A stretch of DNA of 15,304 nt from Chloroflexota bacterium (GCA_023424355.1 JAFAEA010000170.1:1-15304), one strand, 5' to 3'; counted from the first letter of the stretch, positions 6,553-14,184 are shown. Notes: generated by a model from the sequence alone, not told the origin. A program made the numbers and translations.

Positions 6553-6557
6553 AAACG

Positions 6558-8579
6558 GTGTCCCATAAGGAAAACGGAGCAACCCCTCGAATCGACCGTC
6601 GAAAATTTTCGATGTCGGCCGCTGCTGCCGCTGCGTACTTTGCTGGTCGCACGGTAACCATTGGCGCGCAGGAAGCTTCGCCAGAAGCATCACCTGCCGC
6701 ATCGCCGGCAGCTTCTCCGGTTGCCGCGTACGATGGTCCACTGCAGCAGGCCCCGTACTTTGATGACATGGATCTGCCTCCAGTGGCAGAGCGCATCCCA
6801 TCCAATCCGAAGGTTGTGACGCCTCTGGAGGAAGTGGGTCAGTATGGTGGCGATTTCCGCCTCGCATTCATGGGCCCGGCCGATGGTGCCTGGCTCGTGC
6901 CAATGACCAACGGCTACGAGTTCCTCGTACGCTGGAAGTCAGACGCAGTCAACTTCAGCCTCGATGAGCTCGAGCCAAACCTGGCCGAATCCATTGATGT
7001 TGAGGACGATGGCGCCACCTACACCTTCCACCTTCGCCCGGGTCACAAGTGGAGCGACGGCGAAGATTTCAACGCCGATGACATCATGTTCTGGTACAAC
7101 GATTACCAGATGAACACCGATCTTTCCCCGTCCGTTCCAGGTTGGCTCTCGGTAGATGGCGAGCCGGTGGTGGTCGAGAAGATCGACGATTACACCGTGC
7201 GCTTCAGCTTCGCTGGCCCGAACGGTTTGTTCCTCATCCGCCTGGCAACTCCATCCGGTCGCATCGTCACCGGTTTGCCAGAGCACTTCATGAAGGAATG
7301 GCACAAGGATTACCGACCGGAAGTGGAGCAGGAAGCTGCCGATGCAAACCTGACCTCCTGGACCGATCTCTTCCTCCAGAAGCAGAACGCACAGGTCACC
7401 GTTGAACTGCCAGTGCTTAACGCCTGGATTCAGGAAAACGGCGCTTCGGATAATGCCCAGCAGGTAACTGCTGTTCGCAACCCGTACTACTTCAAGATCG
7501 ATACCGAAGGCAATCAGCTTCCGTACATGGACCGCGTGGTGTACCGCGTGGTGCAGGATGCGGAAGTGATGAAGCTGAACGCGTTCGCTGGCGAAATCGA
7601 CCTGATGGCTCCGGCCCAGATGTCCCCGCGCGATAAGCCAACCGCGTTCGACAATCAGGAATCCGGTAAGTACACGCTTATCGATACCATTCCTGCGGTC
7701 ATGAACCAGCTCATTATCGCCATCAACCTGACATACACGGCGGATGAAGCGAAGGGTGAGATCTTCGCGAACAAGGACTTCCGGGTCGGACTCTCCCACG
7801 CGATCAATCGCCAGGAGATCATCGATGCCGTATACGTCTCGCAGGGTGAGCCGTGGCAGGCTGCTCCGCGACCGGAATCGGAACTCTACTACCACGAAAC
7901 TCTGGCCAAGCAGTTCACCGAGTTCGATGTCGATCTCGCCAACGAGTTCCTCGACAAGGTGCTGCCAGAGAAGGATGGCGATGGTTACCGACTCGGCCCG
8001 GACGGCGAGCGCTTCTTCTTCTCTGTGGAAGGTGCCGCCGATGTAAACGCCGAATGGCCAGACATCCTCGATCTGATACGTCAGTATTGGGATGCTGTGG
8101 GAGTTCAGGTCGAGATCAAGCCGGTCGAGCGATCCCTCTACTACGAGCGAGTTGAAGGTAACCAGCACGAAGCCTCGTTCTGGGCCGGCGGTGGCGGATT
8201 GGATGTCGTTCTCGGCGCCAACTGGTACATGCCAACCAGCACACTCGGATCAATCTACGCCACACCATGGGTGGTTTGGAACGGTGATCCGGAGGCCGAG
8301 CTGGCCATCGAGCCGCCTGACAATGTGAAGAAGCAGTTCGAACTGTTCGATCAGATCGAAGTCACTGCTGATCCAGATGAGCAGACCGATCTCATGCGCC
8401 AGATCCTCGATATCGCTGCCGAGAATTTCTACGGCATTGGTATCGCGCTGCCGCCGAACGGTTACACCATCAAGACCAATCGCATGCATAACATTCCGGA
8501 TACCATCATGGATGCCTGGCTGTACCCAACACCGGCGCCAACGAATCCGGAGCAGTACTTCATTCGTGAAGACGCATAG
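6558..8579 (+). CDS. Tat-exported solute-binding protein of an Opp/Dpp-type ABC importer (SBP_bac_5)
   Basis: A 673-residue extracytoplasmic receptor of family 5 (oligopeptide/dipeptide/nickel type). The N-terminus carries a twin-arginine signal: Arg14-Arg15-Lys-Phe, then a short Ala-rich core (SMSAAAAAAYFAG) and a likely cleavage after about residue 38. A linker of (E/A)ASP repeats follows (about 39-54), a habit of Thermomicrobia-like exported proteins. Family marks: NLAESIDVEDDGATYTFHLR, HKWSDGEDFNADDIMFWYND (about 160-180), and later DFRVGLSHAINRQEIIDAVY. The protein contains no cysteine at all, so it cannot be a lipoprotein; how it stays at the surface is unclear. At 673 residues it is somewhat longer than the usual 500-600. 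Ligand unknown: peptide is the default, but sugars and other solutes are possible in this family. First gene of the operon, with the permeases 192 bases downstream. Confidence 0.93.
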   Translation: MSHKENGATPRIDRRKFSMSAAAAAAYFAGRTVTIGAQEASPEASPAASPAASPVAAYDGPLQQAPYFDDMDLPPVAERIPSNPKVVTPLEEVGQYGGDFRLAFMGPADGAWLVPMTNGYEFLVRWKSDAVNFSLDELEPNLAESIDVEDDGATYTFHLRPGHKWSDGEDFNADDIMFWYNDYQMNTDLSPSVPGWLSVDGEPVVVEKIDDYTVRFSFAGPNGLFLIRLATPSGRIVTGLPEHFMKEWHKDYRPEVEQEAADANLTSWTDLFLQKQNAQVTVELPVLNAWIQENGASDNAQQVTAVRNPYYFKIDTEGNQLPYMDRVVYRVVQDAEVMKLNAFAGEIDLMAPAQMSPRDKPTAFDNQESGKYTLIDTIPAVMNQLIIAINLTYTADEAKGEIFANKDFRVGLSHAINRQEIIDAVYVSQGEPWQAAPRPESELYYHETLAKQFTEFDVDLANEFLDKVLPEKDGDGYRLGPDGERFFFSVEGAADVNAEWPDILDLIRQYWDAVGVQVEIKPVERSLYYERVEGNQHEASFWAGGGGLDVVLGANWYMPTSTLGSIYATPWVVWNGDPEAELAIEPPDNVKKQFELFDQIEVTADPDEQTDLMRQILDIAAENFYGIGIALPPNGYTIKTNRMHNIPDTIMDAWLYPTPAPTNPEQYFIREDA

Positions 8580-8605
8580 CGACGAACGGTTCGGCGTAAA
8601 GTGAA

Positions 8606-8675
8606 ATTCGTGGCGGGCCGGCGCAAGCCGGCCTTGCCGCGGGTACGGAGTCACGAATGTAGTGGGGCGTGACCC
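8606..8675. repeat. Structured intergenic block (REP-like hairpins)
   Basis: Between the binding-protein and permease genes. Core: GGCCGGC-gcaa-GCCGGCC (8616-8633), a 7-bp stem on a GNRA-type loop, extended by a G-U pair and GGC/GCC (8612-8614 with 8636-8638) past one bulged base. ATTCGTG (8606-8612) can pair with CACGAAT (8652-8658) around it. Alternatively GTCACG (8650-8655) can pair with CGTGAC (8668-8673); the two pairings share bases and exclude each other. No T-run follows, so it is not a classic terminator. Such elements after binding-protein genes commonly protect the upstream mRNA and reduce permease expression. Confidence 0.6.
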
Positions 8676-8751
8676 GAGTTTGACCAACATCGCGGTAAGA
8701 AGACTTCATTCAGGATAGAAGAGTGTTTCGCAGCCGAATGTAAGAGGTGAT

Positions 8752-8772
8752 ATGAACCTCGAGGGGGAGTAA
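8752..8772 (+). CDS. Possible 6-codon leader mini-ORF coupled to the first permease
   Basis: ATG AAC CTC GAG GGG GAG TAA encodes MNLEGE and its stop overlaps the permease ATG as TAATG. GAGGTGAT immediately before its ATG is an eight-base match to the 16S anti-Shine-Dalgarno, better than the permease's own close-set GGGGGAG. It may simply be where ribosomes load before re-initiating at the permease. Too short to judge by composition. Confidence 0.3.
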   Translation: MNLEGE

Positions 8773-9755
8773 TGCTGCGGTTTATTATCCGGCGATTGCT
8801 GATCATGATTCCAACATTGCTGGCGATTTCGCTGGTAGCGTTCATCATCATCCAGCTTCCGCCTGGCGACTATCTGACCACTGTGCTCACCAATGCCGCC
8901 GCACGCGGCGAGACAATGGATCCGGCCGAGATCGCACGCCTCGAACAGCAGTACGGGCTGGATCAACCAATGGTCATGCAATACCTTCATTGGTTGGGCG
9001 GCTTGTTTGTTGGCGACTGGGGATACTCGTTTGAATTCCAGCGCCCGGTCAGTGAGCTGATTTGGGAGCGAGTTGGCTGGAGCTTTATCATCTCCATTCT
9101 GTCGCTGATTTTTGTTTGGGTCGTGGCGTTCCCGCTTGGTGTGTTTTCCGCCATGCGTCAGCACTCGTGGGGCGATTACATCACTGCCTTCTTCGGTTTT
9201 ATCGGGCTTGCCACCCCGGATTTCCTGCTGGCACTGGTGCTCCTTTACATCTCCTTCGCGTGGTTCAACCAGAGCGTGGGCGGATTGTTTAGCCCGGAAT
9301 ATATCGAAGCCGTGTGGAGCTTTGCCAAGTTCGGCGATCTTCTGCAGCACCTCTGGGTACCACTGGTGATTTTGGGTACGAACGGCGTGGCAAGCATGAC
9401 CAGAATCATGCGCGCCAACTTGCTGGATGAGCTGCACAAGCCGTATGTCACGACAGCTCGCGCAAAGGGCCTCAGTGAGGGCCGACTCACCATGAAGTAC
9501 CCGGTGCGCATCGCCGTGAATCCGCTGGTGAGTTCGTCGGGTGGATTGCTGGCCGGTCTCATTTCCGGTGAGGCGATTGTTGCCATTGTGCTCAGTCTGC
9601 CGACCACCGGTCCGATGCTCCTCAATGCACTGAAAGCACAAGATATGTATTTGGCGGCCAGCTTCATTATGTTGCTGAGTTTGCTCACCACCATCGGTGT
9701 TTTGCTTTCGGATATCGCGCTGGCGTGGGTCGATCCAAGAATCAGGCTGAGTTGA
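8772..9755 (+). CDS. ABC importer permease, DppB/OppB type
   Basis: A 327-residue inner-membrane subunit forming half of the translocation pore. It opens with the standard MLRFIIRRLLIMIPTLLAIS and first membrane segment, then the soluble loop with LEQQYGLDQPMVMQYLHWL and GDWGYSFEFQRPV typical of this subunit. About five further hydrophobic segments follow. The cytoplasmic EAA coupling motif, TTARAKGLSEGRLTMKYPVR (227-246), contacts the ATPases. The closing ALAWVDPRIRLS matches the family's Y/W-x-DPRIR end. Length is normal. The ATG overlaps a six-codon mini-ORF. It is the second gene of the operon, pairing with the permease downstream. Confidence 0.95.
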   Translation: MLRFIIRRLLIMIPTLLAISLVAFIIIQLPPGDYLTTVLTNAAARGETMDPAEIARLEQQYGLDQPMVMQYLHWLGGLFVGDWGYSFEFQRPVSELIWERVGWSFIISILSLIFVWVVAFPLGVFSAMRQHSWGDYITAFFGFIGLATPDFLLALVLLYISFAWFNQSVGGLFSPEYIEAVWSFAKFGDLLQHLWVPLVILGTNGVASMTRIMRANLLDELHKPYVTTARAKGLSEGRLTMKYPVRIAVNPLVSSSGGLLAGLISGEAIVAIVLSLPTTGPMLLNALKAQDMYLAASFIMLLSLLTTIGVLLSDIALAWVDPRIRLS

Positions 9756-9756
9756 T

Positions 9757-9807
9757 ATGTCAGTCAAACGTGAAATCAGCCGATTTGGTGGGGACCGATT
9801 ACCATGA
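9757..9807 (+). CDS. Possible 16-codon mini-ORF overlapping the second permease start
   Basis: This frame begins one base after the first permease stop and encodes MSVKREISRFGGDRLP; its TGA overlaps the next permease's ATG as ATGA (9804-9807). GAGTTGAT directly upstream is a 7/8 match to the anti-Shine-Dalgarno complement. The second permease has only GGTGGGG, with 10 bases before its ATG. It may be a coupling device rather than a functional peptide; chance is also possible. Confidence 0.28.
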   Translation: MSVKREISRFGGDRLP

Positions 9808-11066
9808 AATTTCCGGGATTTGGGCGTAAGCCGGCGGTGGATGGCCAGCTTGCGAAAGAAACACATACGGAGAATCACTCTTGGGACATCACGCCAGATG
9901 TCTCTGAGGATGCTGAGTTCCGCAAACAATACGAACTTGATGATGTTCCTGCAGAACTGGTGGTCGATTCCACATCCAGTCGCGAAGGGGAGCTGGATGT
10001 TGCGCCACAGTGGAAGCTGGTGTGGTGGCGATTCCGCAAGAGCAAGCTGGCCATTTTCGGACTCGTGCTTACGATCGCGCTTTATGCCGTAGCGGGTCTA
10101 GCCGATTTTATCGCGCCGTTCTCCACATCGCACATGAATGCGCAGTACACCTACGCGCCGCCGCAGCGGTTGCACTTCTTCCAGGATGGACGATGGGATC
10201 CCTGGGTCACCGGGTACGATGTTGAGATCGATGAAGAATCGCTCCGTCGTACCTTCACCCCGAGCGACGATGCGCGGATTCCGGTCGATTTCTTTGTGCG
10301 TGGCGATGAGTACAAACTCTTTGGATTCATTCCGACCGACATCAAGTTGATCGGTCCTGAGAACTCAAGCGATCCGATGTTCCTGGCTGGGGGCGATCAA
10401 ACCGGTAGGGATCTCTTCAGTCGCATCATCTACGGCACCAGAATCTCTTTGACTATCGGGTTGGTTGGTGTGGCATTGAGCTTTGTGCTCGGTGTGATTC
10501 TTGGTGGCCTCTCCGGTTACTTTGGTGGCTGGGTCGATATGGTTATCCAGCGCTTCATCGAGTTCATTGGCGCCTTGCCAACCATTCCGCTCTGGATGGG
10601 TCTGGCGGCCGCATTACCGCCACAATGGAGTGGGTTACGGGTGTACTTCGGTATCACCATCATCCTCTCGCTGATTAACTGGACTGGATTAGCGCGGGTA
10701 GTGCGCGGACGGTTCCTGCAATTGCGCGAGGAGGATTTCGTGATCGCGGCCAGGCTCGATGGCGCCAGCGAGATGCGGATCATTCTGAGGCAGATGTTGC
10801 CATCATTCTCCAGTCACATCATTGCGGCGCTCACTCTTTCGATCCCGGGAACAATCCTTGGCGAGACCTCGCTGAGCTTCCTCGGTCTCGGTATCCGCGC
10901 ACCGTACGTGAGTTGGGGTTCGCTGCTGGAGGGCGCCAACAATGTTCGTGCCATCGCGACTGCTCCCTGGCTGCTCTTGCCAGCCGCCGCAGTGATGCTG
11001 GCAGTGATGGCGTTGTACTTCCTTGGCGATGGACTCCGCGACGCTGCAGACCCGTATTCGGGATAG
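9804..11066 (+). CDS. ABC importer permease, DppC/OppC type, with enlarged outside loop
   Basis: A 420-residue permease, against the family's usual 280-320. Residues 1-65 are an acidic cytoplasmic extension without obvious family. APQWKLVWWRFRKSKLAIFGL leads into the first membrane segment (about 81-103). Between it and GRDLFSRIIYGTRISL (Gly201-Arg202-Asp203 on) lies an extracytoplasmic insert of roughly 100 residues rich in aromatic and charged residues (PPQRLHFFQDGRWDPWVTGY; FFVRGDEYKLFGFIPTDIKL). The rest is standard: about five membrane segments, the EAA coupling motif VIAARLDGASEMRIILRQM (313-331), GETSLSFLGLGI and a GDGLRDAADP end. Permeases with this insert are known in several Gram-positive-like phyla; the insert may dock the large binding protein (inference). 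Third gene of the operon; AAGGAGG for the next gene starts directly after its stop. Confidence 0.94.
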   Translation: MKFPGFGRKPAVDGQLAKETHTENHSWDITPDVSEDAEFRKQYELDDVPAELVVDSTSSREGELDVAPQWKLVWWRFRKSKLAIFGLVLTIALYAVAGLADFIAPFSTSHMNAQYTYAPPQRLHFFQDGRWDPWVTGYDVEIDEESLRRTFTPSDDARIPVDFFVRGDEYKLFGFIPTDIKLIGPENSSDPMFLAGGDQTGRDLFSRIIYGTRISLTIGLVGVALSFVLGVILGGLSGYFGGWVDMVIQRFIEFIGALPTIPLWMGLAAALPPQWSGLRVYFGITIILSLINWTGLARVVRGRFLQLREEDFVIAARLDGASEMRIILRQMLPSFSSHIIAALTLSIPGTILGETSLSFLGLGIRAPYVSWGSLLEGANNVRAIATAPWLLLPAAAVMLAVMALYFLGDGLRDAADPYSG

Positions 11067-11078
11067 AAGGAGGCACTG

Positions 11079-12194
11079 ATGACACAGGCATCTATGGCTT
11101 CCGGTAATTCGGAGGTCACCACAACTCGAGACAATGTGCTCGAAATCAAGGATCTCAAAACACACTTCTTCACCAACGAAGGCGTTGTGCGCGCTGTCGA
11201 TGGTGTAACCATGAGTCTCGAACGCGGCAAAACCCTCGCCTTGGTTGGCGAAAGTGGTTGTGGCAAAAGCATCACTGCTCGCTCGGTGCTGCAGATTGTG
11301 GAGCGTCCGGGACAAATCGTCGGCGGCGAAATTCTGCTGCATCGCAAAATCAAGAACGGCCAAAAGGAAACCATCGATCTCGCCAAACTTGGCCCGAAGA
11401 GCAAGGAGATTCGCTCCATCCGTTGGCAGGATATCTCCATGATCTTCCAGGAGCCGATGAGCTCTTTCAGCCCGGTGCACACCATCGGTAATCAGATTCG
11501 TGAGGCGGTACTCACGCACGAGAAAGTCAGTAAGGATGAAGCCAATCAGCGCGCCATCGAGGCGCTGCGCATGGTGGGATTCCCGCGACCTGATCGACTT
11601 GTCGATCGCTATCCCTTCCAGCTTTCCGGTGGTATGCGTCAGCGCGCGATGATCGCGATGGCCCTAATCGGCTCGCCGGATGTGCTCATCGCCGATGAGC
11701 CCACCACAGCGCTCGATGTGACCACGCAGGCCCAGATCCTCGATTTGATTCGTGGATTGCAGGCCGAACTCGGGATGTCGCTGCTGATGATCACCCACGA
11801 TCTCGGTGTTGTGGCCGAAATGGCAGATGATGTGGCCGTGATGTACCTCGGCAAGGTGGCGGAAGAGGGGACTGTGGACCAGATCTTCCACGCACCGCGC
11901 CATCCATACACTCAGGCGCTCTTGCGCTCCGTGCCGAAGTTGGGTGACCAGGGCGCCGAAGAGCGACTTTACACACTGCATGGCACCGTTCCAAATCCGT
12001 ACAATCGCCCGAGTGCTTGCCCGTTCCATACTCGCTGTGATCGATTCATGGCCGGTTTGTGCGATGAGGTCGAGCCTCCGTACGTCGATTTCGGAGATGG
12101 CCACCACGCGCGATGTTTGCTGTACACCAAGGCAGCTGGCCAGTGGCATGCGCAGCAGCCGAAGAACGACGTTGAGAAGGTGGAGGCCAAATAA
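11079..12194 (+). CDS. ABC importer ATPase, OppD/DppD type
   Basis: A 371-residue cytoplasmic ATPase, one of the two that drive the importer. Walker A GESGCGKS at 57-64, the Q-loop region MIFQEPMSSF, ABC signature LSGGMRQR at 182-189, Walker B VLIADEP with Asp206-Glu207, D-loop TALD, and His240 in MITHD. The C-terminal oligopeptide domain begins near HPYTQALLRSVPKLG and has four cysteines (314, 320, 328, 346) in the CPFHTRC arrangement. This matches the cysteine set reported to hold an iron-sulfur cluster in some Opp/Dpp ATPases. AAGGAGG 5 bases before the ATG is ideal. Its stop shares one base with the next gene's start (TAATG), implying coupled, balanced production of the two ATPases. Confidence 0.96.
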   Translation: MTQASMASGNSEVTTTRDNVLEIKDLKTHFFTNEGVVRAVDGVTMSLERGKTLALVGESGCGKSITARSVLQIVERPGQIVGGEILLHRKIKNGQKETIDLAKLGPKSKEIRSIRWQDISMIFQEPMSSFSPVHTIGNQIREAVLTHEKVSKDEANQRAIEALRMVGFPRPDRLVDRYPFQLSGGMRQRAMIAMALIGSPDVLIADEPTTALDVTTQAQILDLIRGLQAELGMSLLMITHDLGVVAEMADDVAVMYLGKVAEEGTVDQIFHAPRHPYTQALLRSVPKLGDQGAEERLYTLHGTVPNPYNRPSACPFHTRCDRFMAGLCDEVEPPYVDFGDGHHARCLLYTKAAGQWHAQQPKNDVEKVEAK

Positions 12195-13339
12195 TGACAG
12201 ATGCAATGAACAAGGATCAGGCCACCACCGCGACTGCAGAAGAACGCAAGAAGCTGCTGGAAGTTCGCGATCTCAAAATGCACTTCCCCGCCAAGAAGGG
12301 GTCGTTCAGTCGTGATAGTGGCTGGGTGAAGGCTGTTGACGGTGTTTCGTTCGACATCTTCGAAGGCGAGTCCCTTGGACTCGTCGGCGAATCCGGCTGT
12401 GGTAAATCGACCATCGGTCGTACCCTGCTGCGCGTCTACGAACCAACCGATGGAGAAATGGTGTATCACCGCGAGAACGGCCAAACGGTCGATCTCGCCA
12501 AGGCTACCAAGGACGATCTGCGTGCGACGCGCAAGGAAATCCGCATGGTCTTCCAGGATCCGTTTTCGTCGCTGAATCCGCGCATGCCATTGCGCGATAT
12601 CGTGGCCGAGCCGATTCGCGGCTTCAAGATCAAGGGCGAAGGCAAAATCAATGAGCAGGTTGCCGATCTGCTGCAGCGAGTGGGATTGCGACCGGAATAC
12701 ATGCGGCGCTATCCGCACGCTTTCTCCGGTGGCGAGCGCCAGCGCGTGGGTATCGCTCGGGCATTGGCCACCAATCCAAGATTGCTGGTGGCCGATGAGC
12801 CGGTATCGGCGCTGGACGTATCGGTTCGTGCTCAGATCATCAACCTGATGCGTGATCTTCAGCGAGATCTTGGCCTGACCTATCTCTTCATTTCGCACGA
12901 TTTGAGCGTGGTGGAGCATATCTGTGACCGCGTGGCCGTGATGTATCTCGGCCGCATCGTGGAAGTGACCGAGACCAAGCGTCTCTTTGCGAATCCACGC
13001 ATGCCGTACACAGAGTCACTGCTATCGGCAGTACCGATCAGCGACCCGCGTCAGCGCGGTGCGAAATCACGCATCATGCTGGAAGGCGAAATGCCGGATC
13101 CGGCCAACCCACCCGCAGGTTGCGCGTTCCACACCCGCTGCCGATACGCTACGGACAAGTGCAAGGCCGAACGCCCTGTATTGAAGGAAGTTGAGCCAGG
13201 ACACTGGGCCGCCTGTCACTATTCCGATTCGCTCGAACTACAGGGCGCATCGAGATTGCGCGAAACGGCCAAGCCGATCAGCCCACGTGATAGCGCCACG
13301 CTTGAAGGTGTTGGCGAGATTCCGACATCCGAAGCCTGA
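12194..13339 (+). CDS. ABC importer ATPase, OppF/DppF type
   Basis: A 381-residue partner ATPase. Walker A GESGCGKS at 65-72, MVFQDPFSSLNPR for the Q-loop, signature FSGGERQR at 177-184, Walker B LLVADEP with Asp201-Glu202, SALDVS, and His235 in FISHD. The OppF-like character comes from LKMHFPAKKG near the start and the FQDPFSSLNPRM stretch. The C-terminal domain has PYTESLLSAVP and four cysteines (310, 316, 323, 341) in a CAFHTRC pattern. A tail of about 40 residues past the last cysteine is polar and not conserved in the family. TGGAGG, 7 bases before the ATG, lies inside the preceding gene. Last gene of the operon; a strong terminator follows within 10 bases. Confidence 0.96.
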   Translation: MTDAMNKDQATTATAEERKKLLEVRDLKMHFPAKKGSFSRDSGWVKAVDGVSFDIFEGESLGLVGESGCGKSTIGRTLLRVYEPTDGEMVYHRENGQTVDLAKATKDDLRATRKEIRMVFQDPFSSLNPRMPLRDIVAEPIRGFKIKGEGKINEQVADLLQRVGLRPEYMRRYPHAFSGGERQRVGIARALATNPRLLVADEPVSALDVSVRAQIINLMRDLQRDLGLTYLFISHDLSVVEHICDRVAVMYLGRIVEVTETKRLFANPRMPYTESLLSAVPISDPRQRGAKSRIMLEGEMPDPANPPAGCAFHTRCRYATDKCKAERPVLKEVEPGHWAACHYSDSLELQGASRLRETAKPISPRDSATLEGVGEIPTSEA

Positions 13340-13346
13340 GACAAGA

Positions 13347-13377
13347 CCGCGAGTTATTTGACTCGCGGTTTTTGGTT
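13347..13377 (+). terminator. Intrinsic terminator of the transporter operon
   Basis: CCGCGAGT (13347-13354), loop TATTTG, then ACTCGCGG (13361-13368) and TTTTTGGTT: an 8-bp perfect GC-rich stem, extendable by an A-T pair, directly followed by a T-run. It begins 8 bases after the OppF-like stop. Confidence 0.93.
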
Positions 13378-13429
13378 GTATGCTAGCGATAGCGATACCG
13401 ACGGATTACCTACCGGAAGAGAACCAAAT

Positions 13430-14059
13430 ATGAGTCCACACAGAAGTCCGAACCGCAACAAGGGCGAGGTTACGCCTGCTCAGGCACTGCAGATGCTTAA
13501 GGATGGCAATCGGCGATACATCGATGAAGGAATCAGCGCCGCGTTCTATGAGGCGGGGCACGTTTCCATGATCGATGAGCACGCACCAATCGCCAGTATT
13601 CTCGCATGCGCAGATGCGCGCGTCGGAGCTGAGTTGATCTTCGATCAGAAGCCTGGCGATCTCTTCATGGTGCGGTTAGCCGGCAACTTCGTGAGCGATT
13701 ACGGGCTCGCCAGCATGGAATATGCCGTGGATGTACTCGGTACACCGTTGTTGGTGGTGCTGGGCCACACCCATTGCGGTGCCGTGACTGCCGCGGTCAA
13801 TGTAGTGGAGAACAATCTGGAAGTACCAGGACGTATTTTTGTGCTGATCGATGGCCTGGAACCGAGCGTGCTGCGCGCTCGCGAACAAAAACCGGAAGAT
13901 CTGATCGCCGAGGCCACACGCGAGAATGTTCGCCGCCAGGTGAAACGATTGAAGACCATCTCGCCGGTGGTATCCGAAGCGATTGCTGCAGGCAAGACTG
14001 ATGTTGTGGGTGCAATATACGATATGCAATCTGGCGAGGTTATTTATCTCGATACATAG
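13430..14059 (+). CDS. Beta-class carbonic anhydrase
   Basis: A 209-residue zinc enzyme interconverting CO2 and bicarbonate, presumably cytoplasmic since no signal peptide is seen. The zinc ligands are Cys60 of CADAR, His113 and Cys116 of GHTHCGAV, and the Asp62-Arg64 dyad that gates the active site is intact. Other family marks are ALQMLKDGNRRYI at the start, GDLFMVRLAGNFVSDYGLASMEYAV, and VVGAIYDMQSGEVIYLD at the end. The frame is open upstream to 13358, but that part is the terminator of the previous operon; ATG 13430 has GGAAGAG about 8 bases before it. It is a single gene between the transporter terminator and the sucC promoter. A link to carboxylation reactions is a guess. Confidence 0.95.
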   Translation: MSPHRSPNRNKGEVTPAQALQMLKDGNRRYIDEGISAAFYEAGHVSMIDEHAPIASILACADARVGAELIFDQKPGDLFMVRLAGNFVSDYGLASMEYAVDVLGTPLLVVLGHTHCGAVTAAVNVVENNLEVPGRIFVLIDGLEPSVLRAREQKPEDLIAEATRENVRRQVKRLKTISPVVSEAIAAGKTDVVGAIYDMQSGEVIYLDT

Positions 14060-14102
14060 CCTAATTATCCCAAGTCAAGCACCCGGAAACGGGCGTTGGC
14101 TA

Positions 14103-14111
14103 TGTTAGAAT
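14103..14111 (+). promoter_or_regulatory. Extended -10 promoter for sucC
   Basis: TGT-TAGAAT (14103-14111): a TGn element joined to a 5/6 -10 box. No good -35 lies 16-18 bases upstream. Transcription would start near 14118, leaving a leader of about 67 bases to the sucC ATG. Confidence 0.5.
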
Positions 14112-14184
14112 TTCGACATCTGTTGACGAGCGATCATGGCCGGTGGTCGGGCATGGATCGAGTCTCCATGGAGGAAGACGCAGG

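Larger units (their letters stand above)
5941..6557. other. 617-base divergent intergenic control region
   Basis: No convincing gene. It separates the minus-strand zinc-ribbon gene from the plus-strand transporter operon and is visibly richer in A+T than its neighbours, particularly 6180-6470. It holds two candidate minus-strand promoters, one strong plus-strand promoter, an inverted repeat at 6041-6062, and a TACAA-ttat-TTGTA inverted repeat at 6415-6428 just upstream of the transporter -35 box. There is also an imperfect 14-base direct repeat (6233-6246 and 6271-6284, 11 of 14 identical) and a small hairpin (6522-6539) just before the transporter ribosome site. Short open frames at 5937-6173 (minus) and 6196-6381 (plus) show no family resemblance. 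Confidence 0.75.

Noticed and set aside
6939..8168. 409-residue minus-strand frame opposite the binding-protein gene
   Set aside because: Antisense shadow; His/Val/Leu-rich translation with no family pattern.
8706..9929. 407-residue minus-strand frame opposite the first permease
   Set aside because: Antisense shadow of membrane codons, giving a Gln/His/Arg-rich translation.
13358..13386. TTGACT inside the transporter terminator as a -35 box for the carbonic anhydrase gene
   Set aside because: The best -10 options are TATGCT at 15 bases or TGCTAG at 17 bases, neither convincing; the gene's promoter remains unassigned.
14082..14093. CCCG-GAAA-CGGG hairpin as a terminator for the carbonic anhydrase gene
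   Set aside because: Only four base pairs and no T-run afterwards.
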